NCBI GenBank assembly: GCA_014799385.1
Contig: JAAVIC010000020.1
Coordinates: 1-64,000 of the forward strand
Direction of reading: 5' to 3'
Length of the DNA: 64,000 nt
Origin: Oscillospiraceae bacterium
GTDB taxonomy: Bacteria > Bacillota > Clostridia > Oscillospirales > Ruminococcaceae
Below the pieces are notes generated by a model. That model was not told the DNA's origin. It saw only the letters and a list, made by a program, of their open reading frames with translations, and did not search any database. The stretch's first letter is position 1, and each line of letters opens with the position of its first letter. Position numbers and translations under genes: made by a program. Positions 1-8,227 of this stretch are shown piece by piece.

Positions 1-2
1 GG

Positions 3-155
3 TGTTCCGATGGCTTCGATCTTTCGCTTAATGGACTGCTCTATCGGGGAAAGGATCACCCAACTCTGCGAACTGTCAAAGCTGTTTTCAACGGCGTTAT
101 GCTCAAAATAATCGCTCAATATAAATCATCATTTATAAGGAGAGATTTCAAATGA
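3..155 (+). CDS. C-terminal fragment of an unidentified protein (partial)
   Basis: A reading frame enters from the left edge and stays open for 50 codons, ending at a TGA at 153-155. Its last bases overlap the start codon of the recombinase at 152 as ATGA, the usual arrangement of translationally coupled genes. The residues include a basic, hydrophobic tail (RTVKAVFNGVMLKII). I do not recognise the family. The support is the open frame plus the overlap only, so it could be chance. Confidence 0.35.
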   Translation, partial: CSDGFDLSLNGLLYRGKDHPTLRTVKAVFNGVMLKIIAQYKSSFIRRDFK

Positions 156-760
156 ATTATGGGTATATTCGAGTAAGCTCGGATAAGCAGACGGTGGAAA
201 ATCAACGATTTGAGATTCAAAACTTTGCGAAGGCAAACGATCTCACTATTGACGGCTGGATTGAGGAAACCATCAGTGGAACAAAATCCTACGATAAAAG
301 GCAACTGGGGGTGCTCCTTAAAAAAGTTAAAAAAGATGATCTTATAATATGTGCGGAGCTTTCACGGCTGGGAAGAAATTTGTTTATGATAATGGAGATT
401 CTCAACATCTGCATGACCAAAGAGTGTAAGGTCTGGACTATCAAGGACAACTACCGACTGGGAGAGGATATTCAAAGCAAGGTACTCGCGTTTGCGTTCG
501 GGCTTTCCGCTGAAATTGAACGCAACCTGATAAGTCAGCGTACAAAAGAGGCACTTGCAAGAAAACGCTCGGAAGGGATAGTTCTTGGAAGACCTAAAGG
601 CAGCCGTTCATCTCATGTAAAACTCTCGGGCAAGGAAGAAACTATTCGAGTACTGCGGGAACAGAAAGTTTCAAAGTCCGAAATTGCAAGGATATTCGGT
701 GTTCATAGAATGACAGTTGACGCTTTTATAAAAAATAATAATTTGGATTATGCGGATTAG
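152..760 (+). CDS. Serine site-specific recombinase (resolvase/invertase type)
   Basis: This 202-aa protein has the length and layout of small serine recombinases. Residues 1-140 form the catalytic domain, with YIRVSSDKQ at the N-terminus placing the nucleophile at Ser9. The family arginine motif LSRLGRN lies near residue 70 and the E-helix region SAEIERNLISQRTKEAL follows. A GRPKGS hinge near residue 148 leads into a C-terminal helix-turn-helix (SKSEIARIFGVHRMTV) that would bind the crossover site. Such enzymes act as resolvases, invertases or transposon recombinases. The start is supported by AAGGAG upstream. It may belong to a mobile element whose left part lies outside the window. No obvious pair of recombination sites was seen beside it, so its substrate is unknown. 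Confidence 0.9.
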   Translation: MNYGYIRVSSDKQTVENQRFEIQNFAKANDLTIDGWIEETISGTKSYDKRQLGVLLKKVKKDDLIICAELSRLGRNLFMIMEILNICMTKECKVWTIKDNYRLGEDIQSKVLAFAFGLSAEIERNLISQRTKEALARKRSEGIVLGRPKGSRSSHVKLSGKEETIRVLREQKVSKSEIARIFGVHRMTVDAFIKNNNLDYAD

Positions 761-830
761 GTGATTAATTCTCTATCGTGATGCAGCCCTCAGGTGACAA
801 TGGCATACTTTCATATGTTTTAACAAAACG

Positions 831-862
831 ACCGCAGATTCATTGCTGCGGTTATTTCTTTT
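831..862 (+). terminator. Intrinsic terminator after the serine recombinase
   Basis: A 7-bp perfect stem (ACCGCAG at 831-837, CTGCGGT at 846-852) with an 8-nt loop is followed by a T-rich tract. It lies about 70 bp downstream of the recombinase stop codon. Confidence 0.6.
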
Positions 863-1296
863 ATTAAGCAATGCAGTTATAATGCGAGTTTAACTTGGTA
901 TCCTTAAATATGCCATACTCCCTAAACTTGTCTGAAACATATTTGAGAAACAAAATTGTTAACAGATAATCCTTATATTGGGAGATGTCAATATTATATT
1001 ATACAATAATTTTAACGAATTTTCACCACTATTTTACATTTTTTAATCTGCAGGATTTTTATGTTTTGGTAGTAATCACCAAATTAAATGCAGAAGTTTT
1101 GTTGATTTTGTAATATGGGTCACCTTAACTATAATTACATAATGATGTTAAGAAGTGGATTGTGCTTTTTCTATGTAACGGTAAAGAATATTCCTGTATA
1201 TAAATATATCTTCTAGTCGTATCTCGAAACACAAAATTTAAGTTTTCAATATTTTATGAAGACAATTAATGTAAAAATGTTGATACCGTTAATATA
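863..1296. other. AT-rich intergenic stretch without a visible gene
   Basis: This stretch is very AT-rich and has stops in all frames. I see no open frame with a ribosome site, no tRNA and no strong structured element. It separates the recombinase from the leftward TIR/SPFH operon. Confidence 0.5.
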
Positions 1297-1330
1297 ACAA
1301 AACCCGCACACCTTGTTAGGAGCGCGAGTT
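1297..1330 (-). terminator. Probable terminator of the TIR/SPFH operon
   Basis: On the minus strand an 8-bp stem with two G-U pairs (arms at about 1303-1310 and 1322-1329) is followed by TTTTG. It lies about 95 bp past the last gene of the leftward operon. Confidence 0.5.
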
Positions 1331-1423
1331 AAGCTATCCTATTCGGTTTTAGTGATTTCTCCGTTAAGGATATCACCCATTAAGGTCGGCGATAATTAAC
1401 AAAGCTACAAAAAATAAAGCGTA

Positions 1424-2116
1424 TTATGATTTTGATTCTTTGCATCTGCGGTTTCTGTCGGCTAACAAAATGGAAACCTCGTCAATCTTCTTCCGCGCAA
1501 GCTCCTTGTCGGAATTGACAATCGCGGCAAGACTTTTGACTTCACGCTTCAAATTATCCTCAATGTCGAACAATTCGTCGCACGTCACGGGATCGGAAAA
1601 CTTGAATTGATCGGCAAGCTTTTCAAGCACCTTTTTAAGTTCTGTATCGGCACAAATATCAACTATATACTGCATATCCAACCTAAACATTTTCATTTGC
1701 TTAACAGACGCTTGCGTTTGAGCCTGCTGCTCGATTATTATGTCTCGCGCGTTGTCCGTGCCGATAAATCCTATCCCCGCGACTGCGAGAATCACAATCG
1801 AAGCTACAACTGCGACCCATATCGGAACAGCAACAAAGCAACCGACAATCACAATCACACAACCGACAATAATCTGCACGATCATGTATATAAACCCGAC
1901 TTTGAACATCGGAAATCCGTAAATCTTACTTGTCAGTCCCTCGTTTTTGAATGCGTACCAACTGATTCCTGCGCCTGTGCAAATCGCGATTAGTGTGAAC
2001 GCGAATTCTACCCAAGCCGTTCCCGATTTAGGGAACGGGATCACCAAAAACAACACGCAGTAAGCTATAAATATTATCGCGTAAATCAATACAAATGATT
2101 TCATTTTCTTATTCAT
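1424..2116 (-). CDS. Four-helix membrane protein with cytoplasmic coiled tail
   Basis: This 230-aa protein has about four hydrophobic segments within residues 8-120. The rest is a charged, probably helical tail (roughly residues 125-230) rich in Lys, Glu and Leu. I do not recognise a named family. It is the third gene of the leftward TIR - SPFH - membrane operon, 11 bp after the SPFH stop codon, so co-translation is likely. A membrane partner for the SPFH protein would fit, because SPFH proteins assemble on membranes, but that is inference. Confidence 0.75.
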   Translation of the reverse strand: MNKKMKSFVLIYAIIFIAYCVLFLVIPFPKSGTAWVEFAFTLIAICTGAGISWYAFKNEGLTSKIYGFPMFKVGFIYMIVQIIVGCVIVIVGCFVAVPIWVAVVASIVILAVAGIGFIGTDNARDIIIEQQAQTQASVKQMKMFRLDMQYIVDICADTELKKVLEKLADQFKFSDPVTCDELFDIEDNLKREVKSLAAIVNSDKELARKKIDEVSILLADRNRRCKESKS

Positions 2117-2127
2117 GACAGTCTCCT

Positions 2128-3930
2128 TTACGGCGTGGTGCTGTCCGGCTTTTTAGCTCCGCAATCCGGGCAGAATTTTGAAGTGATTCCCTTATATCCG
2201 CAAGTCGGACAATCCCACGCTGCCGGTGGCTCGGGTTTTTTAGTGCCGCAATCAGGGCAGAATTTTGAAGTGATGTTCTTGCAGCCGCAGGAGCAGTCCC
2301 AGCTTTGAGGCGGCGCGGGACGCTTCGCTCCACATTCCGGGCAGCACTTTGATGTAATATTCTGTTCTCCGCAAGAGCAGTTCCATGAATCAAGAGCAAC
2401 AGTCCGTTGCACTCCCTCCGCGACTCCGCCGCCTATAGAACTTGCCGTGTTCATAATAGGATTGAGCGCGTCCCTGGTCATGTTCATAATTCCGCCCATC
2501 GTCCCAAGAGTAACTCCAAGGCTTGCAATATCGCCAATTCCTCCGCTGACACCGCCGCCGGAACCGTTTCCCGTGATACCGTTTTGCATAGCCGCCAAAC
2601 CGACTTGCCGAGCGGTTTCATCCTGATAGGTCATACCCTTCGCCTTCATAACGTTGGCTTCCGCTTCGCCGTGAGCCTGTTCGCCCGCCGCAAGCGTCTG
2701 TTCCATCAGCAGCTTCTTTCGCGCTTCGTTCTGCGCTTTTATGAAATCCACATCAGCGGCTGTTGTCGCGCGTGTGATTTGCTGAGCGCGTTCCGTTTCG
2801 GCGGTCTCCGCTTCGAGAGCGTTCAGCGACTGCGCTGCCAGCTTCTCGCGCATACGTTTGAAGTTGGGATCGTCTTCGGGAAGCGAAATCTTTCTTATGT
2901 AGAACTGCGGCATAAACAGACCGTAGTCTTCAAGCTGTATATTTATCACATCGCGTATAGCCGCCGCCAGCTTATCCTTTTGCTTATCTAAAAGGAAAAT
3001 ATCCAGCTGTTGTTCCTCGATAGTATTCGCGAGAACGTCAACGATCTTATTTAATATCAAATCCTTGAATTGCCCGGCAGCAGAGCTTGTGGAAAAATCT
3101 TCATCGCCGACAATATCTTTCTGCTTAAATTCGTCTATTGTGCCTATGTTTTTAATCAGAAACCTTCGTGCGTCCTTAACGACCATATTAAATGTGCCGA
3201 ACGCGCCGACATCTATGTACATTTTGTACTTCGGCTCTTGAACACCGATTTTGTCGGGAGTACCCCACTTGATTTCCTTCTGTTCGGTCTTGTTTACAAA
3301 ATAAATTTCCGTGCGGAAGGGGTCACCGTTGCTAAACGGCAGCGGCGCAACCTCATTCAGAAGCGGCAGTCTGTCGGTCGTAAGAACATGTCCGCCGGAA
3401 CCAAACGTATCAAGTGCCGCACCGTCCTTAAAGAATACAGCTTCTTGGCTCTCATGAACAATAAGCTTTGAGCCCGTAACAAAATTATCTATCGGGTGAC
3501 GCTTTACAAAAACTGTGTTGTCCATCTTACACTCGATAACGCTGGGCATACCACCACTCTTTGCATTGTTGGCGGCGATTTGTTGCTGAACATCAATCAC
3601 CGTATCACACAGCGGACAAGTATATTCCTTTGCGTTTTTGTCGGCGGACAGCTTGCAGGAGCAAGACGGGCAGGTAAACTCCGTAAGCGCGCTCAGGCTC
3701 TCTTGAGTAACAAGCTGCTGATGGCATACAGGGCACATAGCGTCCGTACCCTTTGTCTGGTCATAGATCGCGGTGTTGCCGCAGTGCGGACAAGTACGCG
3801 TGGTCATCTTGTCCGTGCGCACGTCAATAGTGTATCCGCACGCGCAGTCTATCTTCTTACGGGCCAAAAAGCCGGTTTTCCCCTCGGCGTAGCTGCCGCA
3901 GTGGGGACATTCTATTACGAATTTTGACAT
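2128..3930 (-). CDS. SPFH-domain protein with N- and C-terminal zinc ribbons
   Basis: This 600-aa protein starts with several Cys-pair zinc ribbons (CPHCGSY near residue 9, CPHCGNT near 47, CPVCHQQ, CPSCSCK) over the first ~115 residues. A band-7/SPFH-like domain follows at about 140-380, then an Ala/Glu-rich helical stretch and a Gly-rich linker. It ends with three closely similar zinc-ribbon repeats of the form W-x-C-x-C...I-T-S-K-x-C-P-x-C-G. This matches the 'virion core protein-like' SPFH family of Bacillota, related to YdjI of Bacillus subtilis. Such proteins oligomerise on membranes. The start follows AAGGGAG, and a 7-8 bp inverted repeat (3951-3972) sits in the leader. Its neighbours are a TIR protein upstream and a membrane protein downstream. 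Confidence 0.85.
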   Translation of the reverse strand: MSKFVIECPHCGSYAEGKTGFLARKKIDCACGYTIDVRTDKMTTRTCPHCGNTAIYDQTKGTDAMCPVCHQQLVTQESLSALTEFTCPSCSCKLSADKNAKEYTCPLCDTVIDVQQQIAANNAKSGGMPSVIECKMDNTVFVKRHPIDNFVTGSKLIVHESQEAVFFKDGAALDTFGSGGHVLTTDRLPLLNEVAPLPFSNGDPFRTEIYFVNKTEQKEIKWGTPDKIGVQEPKYKMYIDVGAFGTFNMVVKDARRFLIKNIGTIDEFKQKDIVGDEDFSTSSAAGQFKDLILNKIVDVLANTIEEQQLDIFLLDKQKDKLAAAIRDVINIQLEDYGLFMPQFYIRKISLPEDDPNFKRMREKLAAQSLNALEAETAETERAQQITRATTAADVDFIKAQNEARKKLLMEQTLAAGEQAHGEAEANVMKAKGMTYQDETARQVGLAAMQNGITGNGSGGGVSGGIGDIASLGVTLGTMGGIMNMTRDALNPIMNTASSIGGGVAEGVQRTVALDSWNCSCGEQNITSKCCPECGAKRPAPPQSWDCSCGCKNITSKFCPDCGTKKPEPPAAWDCPTCGYKGITSKFCPDCGAKKPDSTTP

Positions 3931-4019
3931 TTCCTATGTCTCCCTTCTTTACCTTAATTAGCGCATTAAGGTGCGATAATGAATCAATCGGAACTTCTAC
4001 TGCTTTGAGAGGAGAGCAT

Positions 4020-6179
4020 TTATAAATCTATATGATGGTATTTGTTTACTTGATTAATGACCATTTGCTTCTTTTCTGATATTTTTTCACTTTCAAGTAT
4101 TATGATTCGCTTAAAGTTACATTTGTAACATGGTGTGTTCTTATTATCGCAAATTTCAACTGCTCCACATTGAGGACATAGTTTTATTTTACAATTGGTT
4201 ACAAAAGTACCTTTTACGCCCAAATTTGATAGGCTGTTACTTGTCATTTCTGATGAAAATGTTTTCTGCTTACTTGTCATTTCTGATAAAAATGTTTTCT
4301 GCTTATATGAATTTTTGTCGTTGGATTTGACTGCTGCATTCCAAATAGAACCAAACAATAAAAAGCACACAAAGAAAACGAAAACACCACCACCTATTCC
4401 AAAAAGTGCAAAGCCAAAGAACTTTGTTAATCCGCTTGCGTCACTGCGGAAAATCGGAACAGAAATACATATGCAAACTATTAATGCTATAATAAAGGGA
4501 ATTACAAGAAAACTCAGTGCAGCATTTTCTCTTTTTTCATATTTGGTATTTATTTCATCGGCACTGCCATTGTGTTTGATATTTATTTCATTAACGTTGC
4601 TATTGTGTTTGAGGATAATTGATTCTATTTCGCTAAATTTTGAAATTATACCTTCTGCAACGTTTTTTTCCAATTCTATCCACTTTTTAAGTTGAATGTC
4701 ACATTCCTCGGCTTTTTGGGCGGAGTCGGAAAAATCTCCGAGCGATAAAAAATTCTTCCTAGCTTTTTGGAAATCCTCTCCTTTACTGTTTGCCGAATTC
4801 AAAATCTGGACTGCATTGTTATAAACCAGCTGGTTAGCTTTGTGCAAACATTCTTCAGCTTTTTGTGGAGCGTCTTTATAATTTTTTATGGTCTCAAAGA
4901 TTTTTTGGGCTTCATGATACTCTGATTCTGATGCAGCCACAGCCATTTTTGAACAACCGTTGTTATAAATTGCCCTTATCCGATAGTCCTCTATACGCTT
5001 TTTGGTTTCATTGTCCCCAAAGCGTAATATCTTATTGTAGTTATCGAACTCCGTAAATCCTGCTTTGTATGTTGCAAGTTCTGTCTCTTTGTTTAACTTT
5101 AACTCGGACAGAAGCTTGCATAAATATGCATTCGCATTCTCGGGATTTGCGTCAAGTGCCTTTTCTGCGTACTCGTCCGCCTTGGTAAAATCACCGTCTT
5201 CAAGGAACATCATCGCCCGCTTAACCAAAGAATCCGCCGTAGGATTTCCGCTCGCTTGCTGAATAAAATCCGATTGAGCAGTCGTCTTGGGTATGATTTT
5301 CTCAATATTGCTTACCAAATCCTGAAACGCTCTCGGACTGTTCAAATCCTGCCCCTGTAAGCTGCCGAACTCCTTGGGCATATCGTAGGGATCAATGTCG
5401 CGATAGCACGGGATAAGCATTTTTGACTTGTCGTTTTTCATCAATGACAAAAAGCGACTCCATTCGTTCTTAACCCAAACCGCGTTGAAGTACTCGAATT
5501 TCGTGCCGATAGAGAGCATTACCTTAGCCGAATTCAGAGCACTGAATATGTAAGGTTCATAGTCTTGACCGAGCTTCGCTTTGAGCGTTATTCTTGAATA
5601 GAAAACCTTGTAGCCCTTTTCGGTGAGTACATCATAAATATCATGAGCCAGTTCGCTGTCAACGGTGCGCCTACCGTTTTCGTCACTTTCCTTGTAACAA
5701 ATGAAAACATCGAACGGTTGTTCATTTTTTGCGATTTCGAGAATCTCCTTTTGAAGCCTATCTATCTCTTTTGCCTCGTTGCGGAGCTGATTTACCGCAA
5801 GCGCGTCCGCATTTTCGCAAGCTTGGTCAAAGTTTGTATCGTCAAAAATACTCTCAAAGGACGTTCTGTGACACGTTGGAATTTTGTTCGCGGTAGCGGG
5901 ATCGTCCACATACTCAATACCGAACTTGCACAAGCAAAGTCCCCAATATGCCTCGGATTCAGTCGGGAATTCCGCGACAATGCTCTCGTATACGCTCGCC
6001 GCCTTGTCGAAGTCGCACTTGCTGCGCAAACGATTCGCGCGGTTGAACAGATTGACCTTCTTTTCGTTGTCCATACTCGGAACGGTCTGCTGCCGTCCGC
6101 AATATTCGCAGGTTACGACAGTAGTTCCTTCTTGTATTTCAAGGTCTCCGCCGCAGCTCTTACAGTTAAATATAGCCAT
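4020..6179 (-). CDS. Zinc-ribbon / TIR-domain / helical-repeat membrane protein
   Basis: I place the start at the ATG at 6179 (719 aa), preceded by AGAGGTG, instead of an upstream in-frame ATG that has no ribosome site. The order is: zinc ribbon (CKSCGG...CEYCGR, residues 6-30); a helical region with TPR/Sel1-like character; a TIR domain at about 155-300 beginning FDVFICYKESDENG; more TPR-like helices; two membrane segments near residue 600; and a C-terminal CPQCG...CYKC ribbon. Glu208 in LGQDYEPYIF aligns by eye with the catalytic glutamate of NAD-cleaving TIR domains such as SARM1, so NADase activity is plausible. TIR enzymes often act in anti-phage abortive infection. The link to the SPFH gene downstream is common in gut Bacillota, but I know of no defined role. 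Confidence 0.85.
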   Translation of the reverse strand: MAIFNCKSCGGDLEIQEGTTVVTCEYCGRQQTVPSMDNEKKVNLFNRANRLRSKCDFDKAASVYESIVAEFPTESEAYWGLCLCKFGIEYVDDPATANKIPTCHRTSFESIFDDTNFDQACENADALAVNQLRNEAKEIDRLQKEILEIAKNEQPFDVFICYKESDENGRRTVDSELAHDIYDVLTEKGYKVFYSRITLKAKLGQDYEPYIFSALNSAKVMLSIGTKFEYFNAVWVKNEWSRFLSLMKNDKSKMLIPCYRDIDPYDMPKEFGSLQGQDLNSPRAFQDLVSNIEKIIPKTTAQSDFIQQASGNPTADSLVKRAMMFLEDGDFTKADEYAEKALDANPENANAYLCKLLSELKLNKETELATYKAGFTEFDNYNKILRFGDNETKKRIEDYRIRAIYNNGCSKMAVAASESEYHEAQKIFETIKNYKDAPQKAEECLHKANQLVYNNAVQILNSANSKGEDFQKARKNFLSLGDFSDSAQKAEECDIQLKKWIELEKNVAEGIISKFSEIESIILKHNSNVNEINIKHNGSADEINTKYEKRENAALSFLVIPFIIALIVCICISVPIFRSDASGLTKFFGFALFGIGGGVFVFFVCFLLFGSIWNAAVKSNDKNSYKQKTFLSEMTSKQKTFSSEMTSNSLSNLGVKGTFVTNCKIKLCPQCGAVEICDNKNTPCYKCNFKRIIILESEKISEKKQMVINQVNKYHHIDL

Positions 6180-6200
6180 ATTAACACCTCTTAAAGAATA

Positions 6201-6244
6201 ATTATAACATAATTCAACAGCGTTTTGGTCTACTGCTGGTAGAC
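6201..6244 (-). promoter_or_regulatory. TIR-operon promoter with GTCTAC-N5-GTAGAC operator
   Basis: On the minus strand a perfect -10 (TATAAT, 6206-6201) lies 21 bp downstream of a perfect inverted repeat, GTCTAC-N5-GTAGAC (6228-6244), which occupies the place of the -35. The ribosome site and ATG of the TIR gene follow within 25 bp. The same palindrome at the same distance from TATAAT occurs at 19067-19110. A regulator that binds over the -35 is the simplest reading. Confidence 0.7.
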
Positions 6245-6256
6245 TTTTTATCACAC

Positions 6257-6280
6257 AGTCGCAGAATACACCCTACTGCG
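6257..6280 (+). repeat. Left 24-bp inverted repeat of the recombinase segment
   Basis: These 24 bp are the exact reverse complement of 7582-7605. Each copy has internal dyad arms CGCAG and CTGCG separated by 11 bp, the layout of a tyrosine-recombinase core site (two half-sites around a crossover region). Confidence 0.85.
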
Positions 6281-6342
6281 GCAAACACCGTAACAAAGCC
6301 ACTTGAAGCGAATTTCGACTGAAAATTTGACGAGAAATAGCT

Positions 6343-7410
6343 CTACATTGTCAGCATGTCCATGCTGTTCTGCTTTAGTTCAAACGAGGAATGAACATAC
6401 TTGTTCAAGGTCGTTTTTACATCGGCATGACCAAGCAGCTCGGAAAGGGTTTTCACGTCTACTCCAACTTCGATACACCGTGTGGCGAATGTGTGCCGTA
6501 GCGCGTGGAAGTTCGCTTTTTCAAGTCCGCAAGCGGCTACGATCTTTGTGAATTTCCTTTGGAGCAGTCGCGGTTCGACAATATTTCCGTTCTCTTGCAA
6601 GAGAACATTACCGCTTGGCTTTCGGTGTTGTTCAATGACTGACAGCAGAATTTTGGGAATAGGAATTATGCGATCCGATGAACTTGTTTTCGGTGGCAGT
6701 ATCACGATTTCGGTCTTTTCGGAATCAGATTTCAGCCGCTGCATGGTTCTTTGAATATGAATCGTATTAGCAGAAACGTCCTCCCACCGAAGCGCACAAA
6801 CCTCGCCAATACGAAGTCCGGTATAAAGCGTGAGAAGTATTCCAAACGAATAGATGTCATTTTGGTCGAGCAGTTTCTTCACAAGAACTTGCTGTTCCAT
6901 TGGCGAGAAAACTCGCATACTCGCCTTAGAGGTTTTCAAGAAGCGAATCTCGGGCAAAGTCACTTGATACCGTTCGCGGGCATACTTGAATCCCATTCCC
7001 AGAACCATCAAAATTTGATTGATCGTTTCCATTGATAAATGTTTGGCTAACAAACTATCGGAAAATTGCGCGATAATCTGAGCAGTAACACACTTCAAAG
7101 GCAGTTTTCCGAGACGTTCGGAGATGTGATTTTGGACTATCGCCTGATACTTCCGATAACTTGAGATTTTAAGCCGGTTTTTGCTGCTGTCAAGCCATTC
7201 GCTCATCAGCTCGCCGACCGTTTCGGCACACTTTTTGGTGTTTTCTGATTGCTGATTTATCTTGACTAGTTGCTTCGCTTTGACTTCACGGTACGTTTTC
7301 GCGTAAACCGAACCGTACCTCTTCGTTCCGTCAAGCGCGATCTCCTTGATGTACCGCGCCTCCCAACGCCCGTCCTTGCGCTTGTAAATATTTTCTCCTC
7401 GTCTTGGCAT
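6343..7410 (-). CDS. Tyrosine recombinase/integrase, catalytically complete
   Basis: This 355-aa protein has the standard integrase layout: an N-terminal arm-type DNA-binding region (residues 1-60), a SAM-like core-binding domain (about 65-150) and a catalytic domain. The full catalytic set is visible: Arg200 (TGLRIGE), Lys241, His302 and Arg305 (FHALRHTFAT), His328 (LLGHAD) and Tyr338 (LNKYVH). The start has GGAG upstream. The gene lies wholly between the 24-bp inverted repeats at 6257-6280 and 7582-7605, so it probably acts on those sites. Whether it integrates, excises or inverts cannot be told from the protein alone; the inverted orientation of the sites favours inversion. Confidence 0.93.
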   Translation of the reverse strand: MPRRGENIYKRKDGRWEARYIKEIALDGTKRYGSVYAKTYREVKAKQLVKINQQSENTKKCAETVGELMSEWLDSSKNRLKISSYRKYQAIVQNHISERLGKLPLKCVTAQIIAQFSDSLLAKHLSMETINQILMVLGMGFKYARERYQVTLPEIRFLKTSKASMRVFSPMEQQVLVKKLLDQNDIYSFGILLTLYTGLRIGEVCALRWEDVSANTIHIQRTMQRLKSDSEKTEIVILPPKTSSSDRIIPIPKILLSVIEQHRKPSGNVLLQENGNIVEPRLLQRKFTKIVAACGLEKANFHALRHTFATRCIEVGVDVKTLSELLGHADVKTTLNKYVHSSFELKQNSMDMLTM

Positions 7411-7534
7411 GGCGAATTCTCCTTTTTATTTTTATGATAGCACATTGACGGGGCATTTGACCATAATTAGCAAAATTTTACGAAAAACGGCATTGTTAAG
7501 TTCGCGAATATTGTCAATTTTCACCAAAAAGCAC

Positions 7535-7563
7535 TTGACTTTTGCAGAAAATTGTGTTATAAT
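7535..7563 (+). promoter_or_regulatory. Strong outward promoter inside the invertible segment
   Basis: TTGACT (7535-7540), a 17-bp spacer and TATAAT (7558-7563), with a TG one base upstream of the -10 (extended -10). Transcription would start near 7570 and cross the right inverted repeat toward the XRE gene. The spacer shares the 11-mer GCAGAAAATTG with the promoter at 13136-13164. Confidence 0.75.
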
Positions 7564-7581
7564 ATATAATAATTATAGTAT

Positions 7582-7605
7582 CGCAGTAGGGTGTATTCTG
7601 CGACT
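7582..7605 (-). repeat. Right 24-bp inverted repeat of the recombinase segment
   Basis: Perfect reverse complement of 6257-6280. The match ends abruptly on both sides, as expected for a defined recombination site. Confidence 0.85.
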
Positions 7606-7745
7606 AAAAATATCTGTAATTTGCGCTGTTCTACTAATGAGCAACGCATTTTTAATGAATTGGCTCATAGTACATAAATTTCTTAATTTGATATTCTTAG
7701 TATATCACAAATGCAAGAAAATGTCAATAGTCTCTGTAAATATCT

Positions 7746-7782
7746 TTTCAATATTCATATACTAGATATATAGATATTGAAA
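7746..7782 (+). promoter_or_regulatory. Palindromic operator in front of the XRE gene
   Basis: Nine-bp arms TTTCAATAT (7746-7754) and ATATTGAAA (7774-7782) surround a possible -10 (TATACT, 7758-7763), and the right arm runs into the AAGGAGG ribosome site. Auto-repression by the XRE protein is the likely purpose. Confidence 0.5.
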
Positions 7783-7794
7783 GGAGGTACAGAG

Positions 7795-8127
7795 ATGAGC
7801 GAATTATCCAGTGAGATTGGAAAGAGAATACGGAACTACCGAACGCAGTTGAAACTAAGTCAAGAGGAGCTTGCCGAGAGGTGCAGCCTTCACCCGACCT
7901 ACATCGGGCAGGTTGAACGCGGCGAGAAGAACGCGACCATTGAGAGCATAAGCAAAATCGCCGGCGGGCTGAATGTTCCGCTGAGTACGCTGTTTGAGAA
8001 CCTTGAGGGAACTGCTGTGTCCGAAAGAAGCTGCGCAGGGGAAGCATATGATCTGATTCAAGCATTGTCGGTTGATTCACAGGAGAAGGTGCTTGAAATA
8101 TTAAAGGCAATTCTGGAACTGGAATAA
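7795..8127 (+). CDS. XRE/Cro-CI family transcriptional regulator
   Basis: The start is the ATG at 7795, placed just after AAAGGAGG; an upstream in-frame codon overlaps that ribosome site. The 110-aa product has an N-terminal helix-turn-helix (residues 9-65; LSQEELAERCSLHPTYIGQVERGEKN), typical of XRE repressors, and a short C-terminal helical tail probably for dimerisation. It lies about 100 bp upstream of the large helicase gene, in the same direction and downstream of the outward promoter of the invertible segment. A role as regulator of the helicase locus and of its own promoter is likely. Confidence 0.88.
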   Translation: MSELSSEIGKRIRNYRTQLKLSQEELAERCSLHPTYIGQVERGEKNATIESISKIAGGLNVPLSTLFENLEGTAVSERSCAGEAYDLIQALSVDSQEKVLEILKAILELE

Positions 8128-8227
8128 TTGTTAAAGCTTTCTGTATTTTTACGGAAGAGCCTTAATAATGTCATGTTATGAGGCATAGCTAAAATTGTAA
8201 AATACGCAAATCAAATGAGGAGAGCCT

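Larger units (their letters stand above)
6257..7605. mobile_element. Putative invertible segment (inverton) carrying its own tyrosine recombinase
   Basis: Perfect 24-bp inverted repeats enclose 1.3 kb holding a complete tyrosine recombinase gene. A strong promoter (7535-7563) lies just inside the right repeat and points outward. Inverted core sites and a cognate recombinase predict inversion: in the present orientation the promoter reads right toward the XRE/helicase genes; flipped, it would read left into the TIR/SPFH operon. Seen: the repeats, the gene and the promoter. Inferred: the switching. An alternative is a small transposon-like element with terminal inverted repeats, but I see no target duplication. 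Confidence 0.65.

Noticed and set aside
6228-6244. BlaI/CopY-type operator
   Set aside because: Those sites centre on TACANNTGTA; GTCTAC-N5-GTAGAC has different spacing and arms, and no blaI/copY-like gene is present.
6180-6254. Upstream start giving a 744-aa TIR protein
   Set aside because: The 25 extra codons cover the promoter and the operator palindrome; the ATG at 6179 has a proper ribosome site.
6257-7605. Insertion sequence with terminal inverted repeats
   Set aside because: No target-site duplication is seen, the enzyme is a tyrosine recombinase, not a DDE transposase, and each repeat has the dyad structure of a crossover site. It is kept only as an alternative.
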